Assembly: GCA_009760885.1 (NCBI GenBank)
Contig: CM019707.1
Location: 30,441,687 to 30,505,686 of the forward strand
Length of the DNA: 64,000 nt
Reading direction: 5' to 3'
From: Achatina immaculata
Taxonomy: Eukaryota > Mollusca > Gastropoda > Stylommatophora > Achatinidae
Part shown: positions 21,626 through 31,569 of the stretch, piece by piece
Position numbering within the stretch: the stretch's first letter is position 1
Layout: each line of letters opens with the position of its first letter
Position numbers and translations under genes: made by a program
The notes under the pieces: generated by a model
What the model was told of the DNA's origin: nothing
The model's input: the letters and a program-made list of their open reading frames with translations, nothing else
Databases searched by the model: none

Positions 21626-21738
21626 GCGTCTCTTTATCTGACAGTTACCCAAGCTCCAAATGCCAGTCAGGTGGTGTTCTGGAACTCATTCGAGAGAAGA
21701 TAAACCAGAGGAAGGTGGTAGTGGTGGTTCGCCTCCGC
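21626..21738 (+). pseudogene. Decayed partial copy of the FNDC3-like exon
   Basis: TCTGACAGTTACCCAAGCTC at 21,637 matches TCTGACAGTTATCCGAGCTC in the real exon at 23,121. The match continues through TTCTGGAACTCA, TCGAGAG, GGAAGG, GGTGGTGGTTC and CCTGGAG up to about 21,738 (exon 23,237). Small deletions change the frame, and the copy lacks a donor and the VNPGETF block. It is therefore a non-functional duplicate of about 110 bp of coding sequence, in the same orientation and about 1.5 kb upstream. Confidence 0.8.
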
Positions 21739-22132
21739 CTGGAGCACCTTTCATCAGCCACTGCCGGTGACCACGGAGCCGATCACAGTCTTAATCTGCC
21801 CCCATATTGGTCCATCGTGTAACATGATGATGATTCTTTACTGAGCTCCGTGCGCCAGAGGTTGAAGGAACTGCTGTGATACACTCCCTGTCATACTCTG
21901 ACTCTTCATTCGTTTGTTCATTCATTCATTCATTCATTCATTGCGTGTTGGATCATGCTGTGCTAGGTATTGGTTTATGTTGTACCCTTTCCTTCAGGGG
22001 AGTCATGCTGTCTCTTATTTCTAACCTGGTATTGTTTGATCAGGATGACAGTTTTAGTGATGCTTGAAGGCCTTCTGTGTGTTTGCTTGTTACAGAATCA
22101 CATTTTAAGTGTCAAATTTATTAGTTATATCT

Positions 22133-22507
22133 TAACTTTAATGGTCATTACAGCACAAGATTTCATGTACTGAGGTTAGTTTTATATCTTGGCTTTCATA
22201 GTTATTACAGCACAAGATTTCATGTACTGAGGTTAGTTTTATATCTTGGCTTTCATAGTTATTACAGCACAAGATTTCATGTACTGAGGTTAGTTTTATA
22301 TCTTGGCTTTCATAGTTATTACAGCACAAGATTTCATGTACTGAGGTTAGTTTTATATCTTGGCTTTCATAGTTATTACAGCACAAGATTTCATGTACTG
22401 AGGTTAGTTTTATATCTTGGCTTTCATAGTTATTACAGCACAAGATTTCATGTACTGAGGTTAGTTTTATATCTTGGCTTTCATAGTTATTACAGCACAA
22501 GATTTCA
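22133..22507. repeat. 57-bp tandem array beside the exon
   Basis: Six near-identical units with CAGCACAAGATTTCATG repeat exactly every 57 bp (22,151, 22,208, 22,265 and so on). The minus strand stays open because 57 is divisible by three (CCNNYESQDIKLTSVHEIL); this is not a gene. The array ends about 120 bp before the exon's splice acceptor, within the presumed intron. Confidence 0.93.
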
Positions 22508-22594
22508 CATCCGTTTTTAAAAAAATTATTAGTTATATCTTGGCATTAATAGTGATTTCTAAGTGGTTATTATGTGAATTATCACTGAATATAA

Positions 22595-22627
22595 CATTTT
22601 CTTTTTTTTTTTTCCCCCAATTTGTAG
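22595..22627 (+). promoter_or_regulatory. Splice acceptor and polypyrimidine tract
   Basis: CTTTTTTTTTTTTCCCCCAA followed by TTTGTAG ends at 22,627. It is a strong 3' splice site directly before an open coding frame. Confidence 0.85.
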
Positions 22628-23313
22628 AAAAATACTGCAGAGAGAGCCATCTTTACCAACTGCAAACAGTGCATCATCACAAGTCAGCATGATGGAAGAG
22701 GATATTGAAACCTCACAGCAAAACGGCATCACCAGCAAGAACAGCTGCAGCAGCAGCAACAACAACTCCACAAATGGGCTTATATCTTCGGGCATAGAAG
22801 AAAACGGACACGCTAGCCCAGACCTCTCTGATTATAACAACAGCAACAACAACAACAACAACAACAACGGGACCATGATAGACTCGGAGGCTGAGTGTCA
22901 GTCAAAGACTAATGGACAACCATCAGACACCCCATCCCCTGTCTCCAGCCCTCCGAGTCCTCCTTCCTGCATGGCCCCTCCACACCGGGCCTCCTCGCCG
23001 GGCCATGCCCCAATCATAGGCAGTGGTCACTATCATCACCACCCAGGGGGTGGAGTTGGCTCAGGGTACTACTTGGCAACAAGCTGCATGCCTGCCTCGC
23101 CCAACCACTGCGCCTCTCCATCTGACAGTTATCCGAGCTCCAACGCCAGTCACTCGGGGGGTTCTGGAACTCACTCGAGAGGGGAGAGCCCCGGGGAAGG
23201 CGGCGGCGGTGGTGGTTCTTCCCCACCTGGAGGCCAGCATGTGGTGCATGTCCATGTGAACCCAGGTGAAACATTCTCAGTCCGGCTTGGAGATCAAATA
23301 CAGCACATTCAAG
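22628..23313 (+). CDS. FNDC3-like protein, one N-terminal coding exon
   Basis: One exon of a host gene, not a whole gene. After the acceptor the frame is open from 22,629 with no stop, and the first ATGs are at 22,689 and 22,692, so translation may start here or upstream. From the first ATG, 208 complete codons are present. Residues 1-125 are low-complexity: a polar stretch, an Asn run (about 50-60), a Ser/Pro stretch PSPVSSPPSPPS and HYHHHPGGG. A Gly run follows near 170-177, then VHVHVNPGETFSVRLGDQIQ and HIQG. The VNPGE(T/A)F..R..D....IxG block is characteristic of the N-terminus of FNDC3A/FNDC3B, which are ER/Golgi-anchored proteins with many fibronectin type III domains and a C-terminal membrane anchor. 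The donor splits the last Gly codon in phase 1 (AAG|GTTAGT). The fibronectin domains are not in this window. The long disordered leader is much longer than in vertebrate FNDC3. Family call fairly sure; orthology to A or B cannot be set. Confidence 0.85.
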
Positions 23314-23322
23314 GTTAGTACA
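23314..23322 (+). promoter_or_regulatory. Splice donor, phase 1
   Basis: CAAG|GTTAGTAC fits the 5' splice-site consensus. Read-through gives a stop (GGT TAG) at once, supporting an exon boundary here. Confidence 0.85.
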
Positions 23323-23339
23323 TTCTCATTTCTCTGACC

Positions 23340-24042
23340 CAGTGGTTCTCCGCCCATGATCCGCAGACCACAAGACCTACAAACATAAACATGTTGTCTA
23401 CAGCTGTAGTACTGAATCCGAACCAAGTGCCATCTGTTGAATAAAAAAAACAAGTAAAAGTCACTGGTATTATATATAAGATGAAAGAATGAAAGAAGAT
23501 GGATGTGTATGGTTCAGTTTAACAAAAAAAAAAAAAAAGATAGAAAGAATGAGGAAAGTGGGTAGAAACAAGAATGGCAGAAAGTAAGATGAGCTTATGC
23601 AAATGAAGAACATACAACAATAAAATATTTTGGCAAAAGCCTTTTTCGAGGATCACATACAAAAACAACAAAAAATAGATGGAAAATATAGACTTAGCTC
23701 CTTGCTAGAAAGAGACCGCCCTCCACAAAAGCTGTCTATATTTTTCATCTATTGTTCGTGTTTTTATCTGTTGTGTTGTTTTTGTATGTGATCGTTGAAA
23801 AAAGGCTTTTGCTGAAATATTGGATTGTTGTATGTACTCATTTTGCTTTCTGCCAACTTTCCTCACTCTTTCTATCTTTTTTTTTTTTTAAACAACCATA
23901 CACCCTCTACTTTCATCACTAGAGCCAGTTTTACGTCAGTCATCATTTTTCTTATCTTATATATTTGTGATCTGTAAACTTAAATGTTAGGTGGAGAAAT
24001 TATCCCATGCCATGTAAAAAAAAAAAAGGTTGGGAACCACTG
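23340..24042. mobile_element. hAT-type MITE (family K) with a foldback inside
   Basis: Ends are CAGTGGTTCTCCGCCC (left) and, inverted, CAGTGGTTCCCAACC (right). Internal segments near each end resemble the 19,965 and 26,427 copies (for example CAAGTGCCATCTGTTGAATAA). The centre is occupied by an inverted-repeat element. No clear 8-bp target duplication remains. It lies 27 bp after the exon's donor. Confidence 0.65.
23495..23915. mobile_element. Foldback / long inverted repeat
   Basis: The left arm (about 23,499-23,693) and the inverted right arm (about 23,727-23,912) share ATGGTT, poly(A), GATAGAAAGA, TGAGGAAAG, GGCAGAAAG, ACATACAACAAT, GGCAAAAGCC or GCAAAAGCC, GATCACATACAAAAACAAC and GAAAAATATAGAC. 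The spacer is about 30 bp. A transcript would fold into a hairpin of nearly 190 bp. The GGCTTTTGC(T)GAAATATT box resembles terminal repeats of Penelope-like elements, but that is only a suggestion. Confidence 0.75.
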
Positions 24043-24909
24043 GGCTACCATTTGTCTTTCTTTCACAGAAACATTTGCATTGTATCAGTCAACATGATTT
24101 ATATTGAGCTGGTTAAAAAGGAAAAGGAAATCCCTTTATTTACAATAGTGGTTATTTTATCGTTGATCTCAACTTCAGCTTGGCGGGGTGAAAACTTGAA
24201 ATAGAGCTAGCAAAACAGTCGCTTTTTTTTTTACTATTAATCTAAGCTTCAACAGAAACTTGCCAGAAAGTTGTTTCTTGTTTTTTTTTTTTTTTCCTCC
24301 ATAAGTTGTATGGGTTTTCCTAAAAGTTCTAGAAATGATTTTGAAAAAGTCATTTTACAAAGTTTGGACATAATAAACAGAGGAGTTTAAAAATAACCGA
24401 AAGATAATTGTTATTTTAAAAATTATGTTTCACTTTATAACTTTTGAAATCATGTGCCACGTATCACCTCAGAGGGTCACTTTTTTTTTCTGTTAAATAT
24501 CGCCTTGTGCATGACTGGTAGTCCCTTTTCGCTACTTAAGAAATTTTACCAAACGTGGATTCTGCTAAAGGTTCTTTCTTTCTTTCTTTCTTTCTTTTTT
24601 CTTTCTTTCTTTCTTTCTATTCTTTCTTTCTTTCCTTCTAACGTTTGCTTTAGGTTTGTGATCTCATTGTAATGTTGAGCTCCCCTTTTGTGCAAGCTAA
24701 TGCCCATGCTGTTGATAGCGCCGTATAACGACTAATGAGTTACATATTTATGTGGCAGTGACTAAAGTTAAATTCCATATTTTCGAGGCTGTTGTAAAAT
24801 GTCTCCGCATATATTTATATAGGAGTGACTGAAGTTAAATTCCGTATTTTCGAGGCTGTTGTAATTTGCCCCCGCCCTGGTAGCTTTTTTCCTAGCTAAG
24901 TGGTGTAGG
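24043..24909. repeat. Intronic AT-rich DNA, (TTTC)n and a 63-bp duplication
   Basis: A (TTTC)n microsatellite spans 24,577-24,640. A unit of about 63 bp containing GAAGTTAAATTCCGTATTTT and CGAGGCTGTTGTAA is tandemly doubled at 24,751-24,872. No exon recognised. Confidence 0.65.
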
Positions 24910-25392
24910 CAGTGTTCCCTCTAAGGGGTTGCGGTCTGTGCGCAAAATGTTCAGCTCGTGTGCAAAAAAAAATATTGTTTGTACAAATGTGCCTAAAACA
25001 GCGTGATATATACACACAGTGTAAAGGCAAAGTACACCTATACATTTAATAACAGGATAGACCTGCTATACTTTTCAGAAATTCATCTGCCCGTTTATTC
25101 TCTGTGTGCCCACTTGCCTCGTCGCGATTCTGCTACAGTACTACCGAAACTACGCGACAAAAGACCCAGTTGAGACATCCGATCTGAAAGTCATTTCTCA
25201 ACAAGAAAGAAACAGTAAATGAAAAAAATATGCGCCATCATTGCATTTTTCCGGATGGCGATTATAGCACGGAGTAACATCTGGAAAGTGGAAAGTAAAA
25301 CTAGCAGTTTTCTTTTGTGCGGCTTCAGCAATTTTCTACGCGGTATGATTTTTTTTTTCTGTGCGCGGCCGCGCAGCTTAGAGGGAACAGTG
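24910..25392. mobile_element. hAT-type MITE (family L), 483 bp with 8-bp TSD
   Basis: The left end CAGTGTTCCCTCTAAG and the inverted right end CACTGTTCCCTCTAAG form a terminal inverted repeat, followed on both sides by GTGCGC-rich DNA. Flanks GGTGTAGG (24,902-24,909) and GTTGTAGG (25,393-25,400) match at 7 of 8 positions, as expected for hAT. No transposase frame is present. Confidence 0.85.
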
Positions 25393-26152
25393 GTTGTAGG
25401 CTAAATCATGGCTTCCACGACTGGCGGCTGTGACGTGGTCAAAAGCTTATAAACTGCTGCCCGTTGCCATAGCTGAGCCGCGTGCAAAACAAACAACTCA
25501 CATCAAAATCCGTCCTCTGAACAAAATTTAAAAAAAAAAGGGGGGGGGGGGGAGAAGGGGAATTAGGAAAAAAAATTATTACAATTTTCCAATAAAAGGC
25601 GGCAAGTATCTTATAATTCTTCGTGAGATTTGTGTTGAAGTCGCGCCTGAAAATATAACTCTCAAATCGTTTTCCTGCTTCAGTGGCTTAAGAACCAGCC
25701 CTCACTTCCCTTCCCTTCCGCCGTCCATGTTTGTTTATTTTATTGACTTGTTAGTTTGGCTGGCTGGTAATTTGTTTGTTCATTTTTATTGGGCGAAAAG
25801 GGGGGGGGGGGAATCAGAGTTCTAAAATTAGCATCCATCCGTGATATTTTGGATGCATTATCTGTCTTTTGTTGGGTGGTTTCCTGTGAGAAAACGGGTT
25901 GAGTTATTTACGGAAACAGCTGTATTGTCTTTTTTTTTTTTTTTGGTTTGTTTTAATCTTTACTTTATTACGGGGAGAGTTGAAAAAAAAAAGAAAGTAA
26001 AATCCCCGTTTCCGTATCCTTAAGGATCTTAGGCCCCGATTTCCAAGACCACCTGCACATGAAAGTGTGATGTGGTCAGTGTCACTCCTGGCCACGTTTG
26101 CCTTCTCAGATTTCTGTGGTACCATTTTTTAGAGGCTGGGGCCACTTGTGTT

Positions 26153-26184
<32 letters not shown>

Positions 26185-26211
26185 GGGGAGTACCAGGGGA
26201 AAAAAAGAGAA
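25393..26211. other. Presumed intronic DNA, no exon seen
   Basis: Contains G runs at 25,541-25,553 and 25,800-25,812, a T run near 25,930 and (TG)n at 26,150-26,177. No gene recognised. Confidence 0.45.
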
Positions 26212-26292
26212 AATTCCTACGGCTGGGACTTGAACCCGGTACCCCCCGGATTAGTAGACCGAGCAGCTAACCACTCAGCCAGCAAGGACGAG
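26212..26292 (-). mobile_element. tRNA-derived SINE head
   Basis: On the minus strand TGGCTGAGTGGTTAGCTGCT is a good A box and GGGTTCAAGTCCC a near-perfect B box, about 36 bases apart. The flanks do not close an acceptor stem, so a SINE head is more likely than a working tRNA gene. The A/G-rich and (TG)n sequence at 26,150-26,215 could be its tail. Confidence 0.65.
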
Positions 26293-26426
26293 TAACGCGA
26301 AAAGTATTTGGCAAGGCAGACCATTAACTTCACCGGGAAAACTGTATTGTGTTGTAGTCTGGGTCACACCTGTAGACGAACATATGCCACGCGTTTTGTT
26401 GGTAATCACATCCTCACGGTATAGAA

Positions 26427-26630
26427 CAGGTTTCCCCAAACATGTAAGTCTGCGGACCGCAGGTACTCCGTAGCGTGTTATCAGTTCGGTATTAGGTGCC
26501 AGGAATAAAGACAACCAAGAGTTTACGGTATCGCGATGTTACATATAAAACGGTGCTCTGCAACTTAAATGTGTAGTTGGGGAAGTAGTCCCTGAGTGTG
26601 CAAAAAAAAAAAAAAGGTTGGGAAACATTG
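26427..26630. mobile_element. hAT-type MITE (family K), short copy
   Basis: Starts CAGGTTTCCCCAAAC; the inverted right end is CAATGTTTCCCAACC after an A run. Interior GCGTGTTATCAGTTCGGT, ATCGCGATGTTACATAT and TAGTTGGGGAAGTAGTCC align with the 20-kb copy, giving a view of the uninterrupted element. Confidence 0.7.
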
Positions 26631-26639
26631 GTTTTTATA

Positions 26640-27857
26640 TATGTTATTCATTAAAGGGAGCAGCTGTTGTAAGATCTCTATGTGACAGCGACCAGGGAAG
26701 TTCTCGACAGATATTGCTGCGGTGATAGATCTTGTATCAGATCTTGACACAGTGTCGTCGCTTCGCCCCCCCCCCCCCCACCCCGGCTTTTTTTTTTATC
26801 CTCCTCCATATTTCTGGGCAGACTTAAGAAGCACATTTCTCACTTGAAGATCTGAACCAGCAAGGACAGATCTTTTTCTCTTCCGTTGGCCGTGGTGCCG
26901 TAAAAACGGAGCCAGTTTCGAAGGTGACAGTCGGGAAGAGAGTTACTTTCACGGCCTGCTCTAGTTTGGCTCTAGTTTATGACCCTTCCGTGTTTAATAC
27001 TTTATCTTCCCTTCTCCTCGGGGGGAGTGTGCACTGTAGCATGTAATGTTAATAAAAGTGATCACTCCGACTTCGTTTTTACTTCCCGGGTTTCTGTATA
27101 AGCGGTTATAAAATCTGCCGCCGGCTTGCTGGGTCCGTCACGGTTTAAAAGGGGGGGGGGGGCAGAAGTTAATCCGAGAGACCATGTCGTCCTGAACGAG
27201 CTTTAGAACCGTTATCTGGTGGCCTCCCAGCCACTTTTTTTCCCATCCTGTATTACAAGGATATGTGTGGTTTGCCTGTTGTGTACGTGGGATATCTGTA
27301 GGATATTTCGCTTTCTGCTCCTCCAAAGGGAAGCTATCCGGCGCCAGTGCTGCGGAATGCAACTTCAACATTGCACTCGCTAACCAAAACGCCCACAGAA
27401 GTCTCTTTTTTCCTCTCGATACTGCAAGATCTTACAGGGAGACAAGATATACACTTTCGACATTTGAAACATAAGGAGATTTACTTTGGTAGAAACATCC
27501 AATAAAAGCTTAAGATTGAGTATACAGACTTTTTTTTTTTTGCTTGGAGACATCGTGCACTTGTCTTTGTATTTATTTCTATTCACGCAAGTGTTTACTC
27601 TTCAAAGACTAGCGCGGAAATTTCTTTTGCAGTAACGTTCTTATAGCAGCGTTAAGTTTCACTGATCCGTGTCGTCCATTGTTCAGTATGTTATTTTGAG
27701 AGCATCTTCTCATCGTCGTCGTCGTCGTCGTCATCATCATCATCATCATCATCATCATTTGTTTTGGTCTTCCGCGCAGAATGCGACCATCACATCCCCA
27801 TTTCCTTTGATTCATATAGAGACTCCCCCCCCCCCAATTCATACCATTAGTATAAAG
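26640..27857. other. Non-coding; (GTC)n(ATC)n microsatellite
   Basis: C and G runs at 26,767-26,779 and 27,150-27,163, and (GTC)n then (ATC)n at 27,715-27,759. No exon or element end recognised. Confidence 0.45.
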
Positions 27858-27904
27858 CAACGTTTCCCAAAGTGGGCGATAACGCCCCTTATGGGCGTTG
27901 GGAA

Positions 27905-28345
27905 GGACTAGAGGGCAGTGAAAGAAAAAGGGTCGATAGAGGAGTAGGCAGTGAAAGAAAATAGTCGGTAGGGGCAGTGAAAGAAAAAGGGTCGATAGAG
28001 GAGTAGGCAGTGAAAGAAAATAGTCGGTAGGGGCAGTGAAAGAAAAAGGGTCGATAGAGGAGTAGGCAGTGAAAGAAAAAGTTCTGTAGGGGAGTGGACA
28101 GTGAAAGAAAATGTTCGGTAGGGGAGTGGACAGTGAAAGAAAATGTTTGGTAGGGGAGGGGGCAGTGAAAGAAAATGTTCGGTAGGGGAGGGGGCAGTGA
28201 AAGAAAAAGTTCGGTAGGGGAGTGGACAGTGAAAGAAAATGTTCGGTAGGGAAGGGGGCAGTGAAAGAAAATGGTCGATAGGGAAGGGGGCAGTGAAAGA
28301 AAATGGTCGGTAGGGAAGGGGGCAGTGAAAGATAAGGGGCAGTAA
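27905..28345. repeat. Minisatellite inside hAT element E, type 1 unit
   Basis: About 15 units of roughly 27-34 bp with GGGCAGTGAAAGAAAATG and GTCGGTAGGG-like parts. It is followed by a single GGGGCAGTAATACCTCCC unit, the type that is expanded in copy 2. Confidence 0.88.
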
Positions 28346-28738
28346 TACCTCCCTTCTTTACACTTTTCAGCCTTATATTGAGAAACTTGTGTCCCTACAC
28401 GAAACTCATCCATCACATTACAAGTTGAGAAAATAATGCATATTATAGGTAATTATAAGTGTACTCCTTCATGTTGTTAAATAAACTAGTTTGCTATCTG
28501 AAGTTTTTAGCCGTGTAATGCCGATCCTAGTTTAATAGGCCATTGTACAGATAGCGCATTCAAACAAGGAAAAAAAAGATTTGATGTGAAAGAATTGAAG
28601 GACATCAGAAGTGTGGAAGAGATAGTGAAATGTTTAAAGAAATGAAGACATTGACGAGAAATGTCACACCTAAGCTAAATGTAATTTGTGACGAGATGGG
28701 GAATACCTTGACAGAGACAGAATGAATGAATGAATGAA

Positions 28739-28806
28739 TAATCTTTATTTTTCAAGGGTAAAGAATTGGGCACGCAGGCCCGTCTTACATTCTGCCCTTC
28801 AAAAGA
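28739..28806 (-). mobile_element. 3' end of an unidentified LINE/SINE with tetranucleotide tail
   Basis: On the minus strand CGGGCCTGCGTGCCC leads to AAAAATAAAGATT and then (ATTC)n at 28,722-28,738. The same end recurs at 34,927-35,050 and 60,296-60,420. AATAAA directly before a tetranucleotide tail is typical of CR1/L2-like 3' ends. Confidence 0.6.
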
Positions 28807-28906
28807 TAGGGGGAGAGAGAGAGACAGATAGATTAAGAGAGAGACAGATGGGGAGAGAGAGACAGATAGGGGAGAGAGAGACAGATAGGGGGAGAGAGAG
28901 AGACAG
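28807..28906. repeat. GAGACA-rich simple repeat
   Basis: Repeats of GGGAGAGAGAGACAGATA; no coding potential. Confidence 0.85.
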
Positions 28907-31105
28907 GAAATTCTAGAAAGATGGAAGGAGTATTTCAGAGGAATGTATGATACAACTGACTGTGAAAGCAGAAATCAACAGTGTGAATTATTATTGGAAG
29001 AGAAAGAACCAGAACCGACGATCGAAGACGTTTTATGGGCAACAAAAAGTCTGAAAAATGATAAATCACCAGGATGTGTAACAGCTGAATTTATTAAAGC
29101 AGGAGGAAAGGAATGTGCAACAATCTGTCGTGCACTATGCAAAAAGATATGGCATTCAAGTATTTGACCAAAAGAATGGAAAAGAACTGTAATTATACCA
29201 CTGCCGAAAAAGGGTAACCTGAAATTAAGCACAAACTACATAACTGTTGCCCTGATTAGACATGCCAGTAAAATTCTGTTAAAAATCTTAATAGGTAGAC
29301 TTCGTAAGAAAATATAAGGAGAAATCAATATGGTCCAAGCTGGTTTCAGGCAAGGAAGAGGAACAAGAGATCATATATTCAATATAAGATTAATAATAGA
29401 GAAATGCAGAGAGTTTAATGTGAATCTATATTTATCTTTTATAGACTATTCAAAGGGATTTGATTGTGTACAACACCAGAAACTTTGGAAATAATGGAAA
29501 AAAGGGATTTCCAACCCATGTAATACAATTAACATCACTGCTGTATCTAGACCAACAGGCAACAGTAAGAATAAATGACGAAGCAACAACTTGGTTTGGC
29601 ATAAAACAAGGGGTCCGTCAGGGGTACATATTGTCGTCTTACTTATTTAACTTGTATACTGAAAATATAATGAGGAATGTTAGAGAAGATTTAGACAAAG
29701 AAAATTATGATGCCATACCAAATGGAGGTTATGTAATACCAGAGATTAGATATGTTGATGACACAGTATTACTGTCCACAACATAAAAAAGAATGGAAAA
29801 GAACTGTAATTATACCACTGCCGAAAAAGGGTAACCTGAAATTAAGCACAAACTACATAACTGTTGCCCTGATTAGACATGCCAGTAAAATTCTGTTAAA
29901 AATCTTAATAGGTAGACTTCGTAAGAAAATATAAGGAGAAATCAATATGGTGTAAGCTGGTTTCAGGCAAGGAAGAGGAACAAGAGATCATGTATTCAAT
30001 ATAAGATTAATAATAGAGAAATGCAGAGAGTTTAATGTGAATCTATATTTATCTTTTATAGACTATTCAAAGGGATTTGATTGTGTACAACACCAGAAAC
30101 TTTGGAAATAATGGAAAAAAGGGATTTCCAACCCATGTAATACAATTAACATCACTGCTGTATCTAGATCAGCAGGCAACAGTAAGAATAAATGACGAAG
30201 CAACAACTTGGTTTGGCATAAAACAAGGGGTCCGTCAGGGGTACATATTGTCGTCTTACTTATTTAACTTGTATACTGAAAATATAATGAGGAATGTTAG
30301 AGAAGATGTAGACAAAGAAAATTATGATGCCATACCAAATGGAGGTTATGAAATACCAGAGATTAGATATGTTGATGACACAGTATTACTGTCCACAACA
30401 TAAAAAGGAATGGAAAAACTAATTATGTCAGTCCGTAAGAATAGTGAAGAGCAAAAACTAAACTGATGACAACTGACAAAACAAATAAGCCAGCAGAAAT
30501 ATATATCAGTGAGGAAAAACTGGAAGAGGTGGAGAGTTTTGAATGTCTTGGATCATTTCTAACTATTAATAAAGGAGGTACAATGAGGGAAATTAAAAGG
30601 AGGACATCTATTGCTCTTCAGAAAATAAAACAACTAAATAAGCTATGGAGAGGAACAGACAGCACTACAAAAATAAGATTTTTAAGGGGATGCATCTTTC
30701 TCATCACAACATATGCCTATGAGAACTGGATACTTAATAAAACAGCTGAGAAACACGTAAATGCCCTTTAATGTAAGTGCTATAGAAGAGTTTGTCAGAT
30801 ATCATGGGGAAAAAAAACAAATGTATCCCTACAAGTACTTAATACTGAAGAAGGTTGGCTAGTCAAGAAGATTAAACAGAGAATTTCGGATATATTAAAT
30901 ATCATGAGAATTTGGAGAAGACAGTCTTGGGAAGGTGCATATTGGGAAAAAGAAAGAGAGAAAGACCAAGGCGAAGACGGCTGCAAGACATCGTTGATGA
31001 TCCGCGAATGGATGCATCAGCAGCAGGGCGTCCTGCTTACAACCGAGAGGCCTACAGGAGAGGGAGGCAAAGTTTCCCAAGGGACACCCAACTGACTGAC
31101 TGAGG
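28907..31105 (+). pseudogene. RTE-A LINE, longest copy, with internal 617-bp duplication
   Basis: The 5' part encodes the linker ILERWKEYFRGMYD and the RT fingers KNDKSPGCVTAEFIK and PKEWKRTVIIPLPKKGNLK. The palm follows with FIDYSKGFDCVQ, then IKQGVRQGYILSSYLFNLYTEN and RYVDDTVLLSTT with the catalytic YVDD. These palm motifs occur twice because 29,173-29,789 is duplicated at 29,790-30,406. The thumb and C-terminus follow (SFECLGSFLTINKG, ENWILNKTAEK, and GKRKRERPRRRRLQDIVDD). Several in-frame stops are present, for example near 29,166, 29,315 and 29,491, and again at 30,400. The tail is ACTGACTGACTGA at about 31,090-31,103. No endonuclease is present. Confidence 0.87.
29173..30406. repeat. 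617-bp tandem duplication inside RTE-A
   Basis: Unit 1 (29,173-29,789) and unit 2 (29,790-30,406) are nearly identical. The breakpoint joins two places in the LINE that both read AAAA(R)GAATGGAAAA: one encodes PKEWKR, the other QKGMEK. This is a microhomology of about a dozen bases. Confidence 0.92.
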
Positions 31106-31283
31106 AGTAGTACGTAAAGGGGGGGGGGGCAAGCGTTGAGGATGTGGCCTAGGAGGAAGTTGGCATCCTAAACAGTCCCGAGGAACGTTGGTATAATGTG
31201 TACTAATAAGATTTTGTATGAGAATTTAAACGCCCGCTACTACATTCAAAAGAGTTAAAATATAGTTCATGTGGTATGTCCTA

Positions 31284-31569
31284 TCTTGTGTTTAGGTCCC
31301 AGGAGGTCTGCAGTCGGGCTGGGGACTTCCAGTGGCTGGCTTTCATCCACAGCCTTCAGGGCTCAGTTTCCTGATAAGCATTTCTCCTTCCACCTGCATT
31401 TGTTTTTTTTTCCCTTGCTTCCGTTTCTGTAGCAGTCTGATAGTTCGTTTATTTTTTTTAAAACCAGATAGGGTTGCTGGCCCTATGCCGAACCCTCCTT
31501 AGTCGCCTTTTACGATCATGTGTGGTAGGATACAGTGGTCCTATTCTTTGCAGCTCCCGGGTACCACAC
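31284..31569. mobile_element. 286-bp unidentified insertion with 11-bp TSD
   Basis: Exact duplications GGTATGTCCTA flank it at 31,273-31,283 and 31,570-31,580; both lie within units of the 43-bp array. The insert includes CGCCTTTTACGATCATG and GGGTTGCTGGCCCTATGCC. I recognise no coding motif or pol III box. A SINE-like retroposon is plausible. Confidence 0.75.

Larger units (their letters stand above)
27858..31190. mobile_element. hAT-type element E, copy 1, carrying nested elements
   Basis: The left end CAACGTTTCCCAAAGTGGGC and the inverted right end CAACGTTCCTCGGG form a terminal inverted repeat. Flanks GTATAAAG (27,850-27,857) and GTATAATG (31,191-31,198) match at 7 of 8, the hAT duplication length. 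The left part (GGGCGATAACGCC) and right part (GCGTTGAGGATGTGGCCT) both recur in copy 2 at 56,918-59,320. An RTE-A LINE and another LINE end sit inside. No transposase is identified, so it is non-autonomous. Confidence 0.8.

Noticed and set aside
22138..22500. 120-codon minus-strand frame
   Set aside because: Exact translation of the 57-bp array, not a gene.
26212..26292. Functional tRNA gene
   Set aside because: A and B boxes are good, but the acceptor stem and anticodon arm do not form; a SINE head is the better reading.
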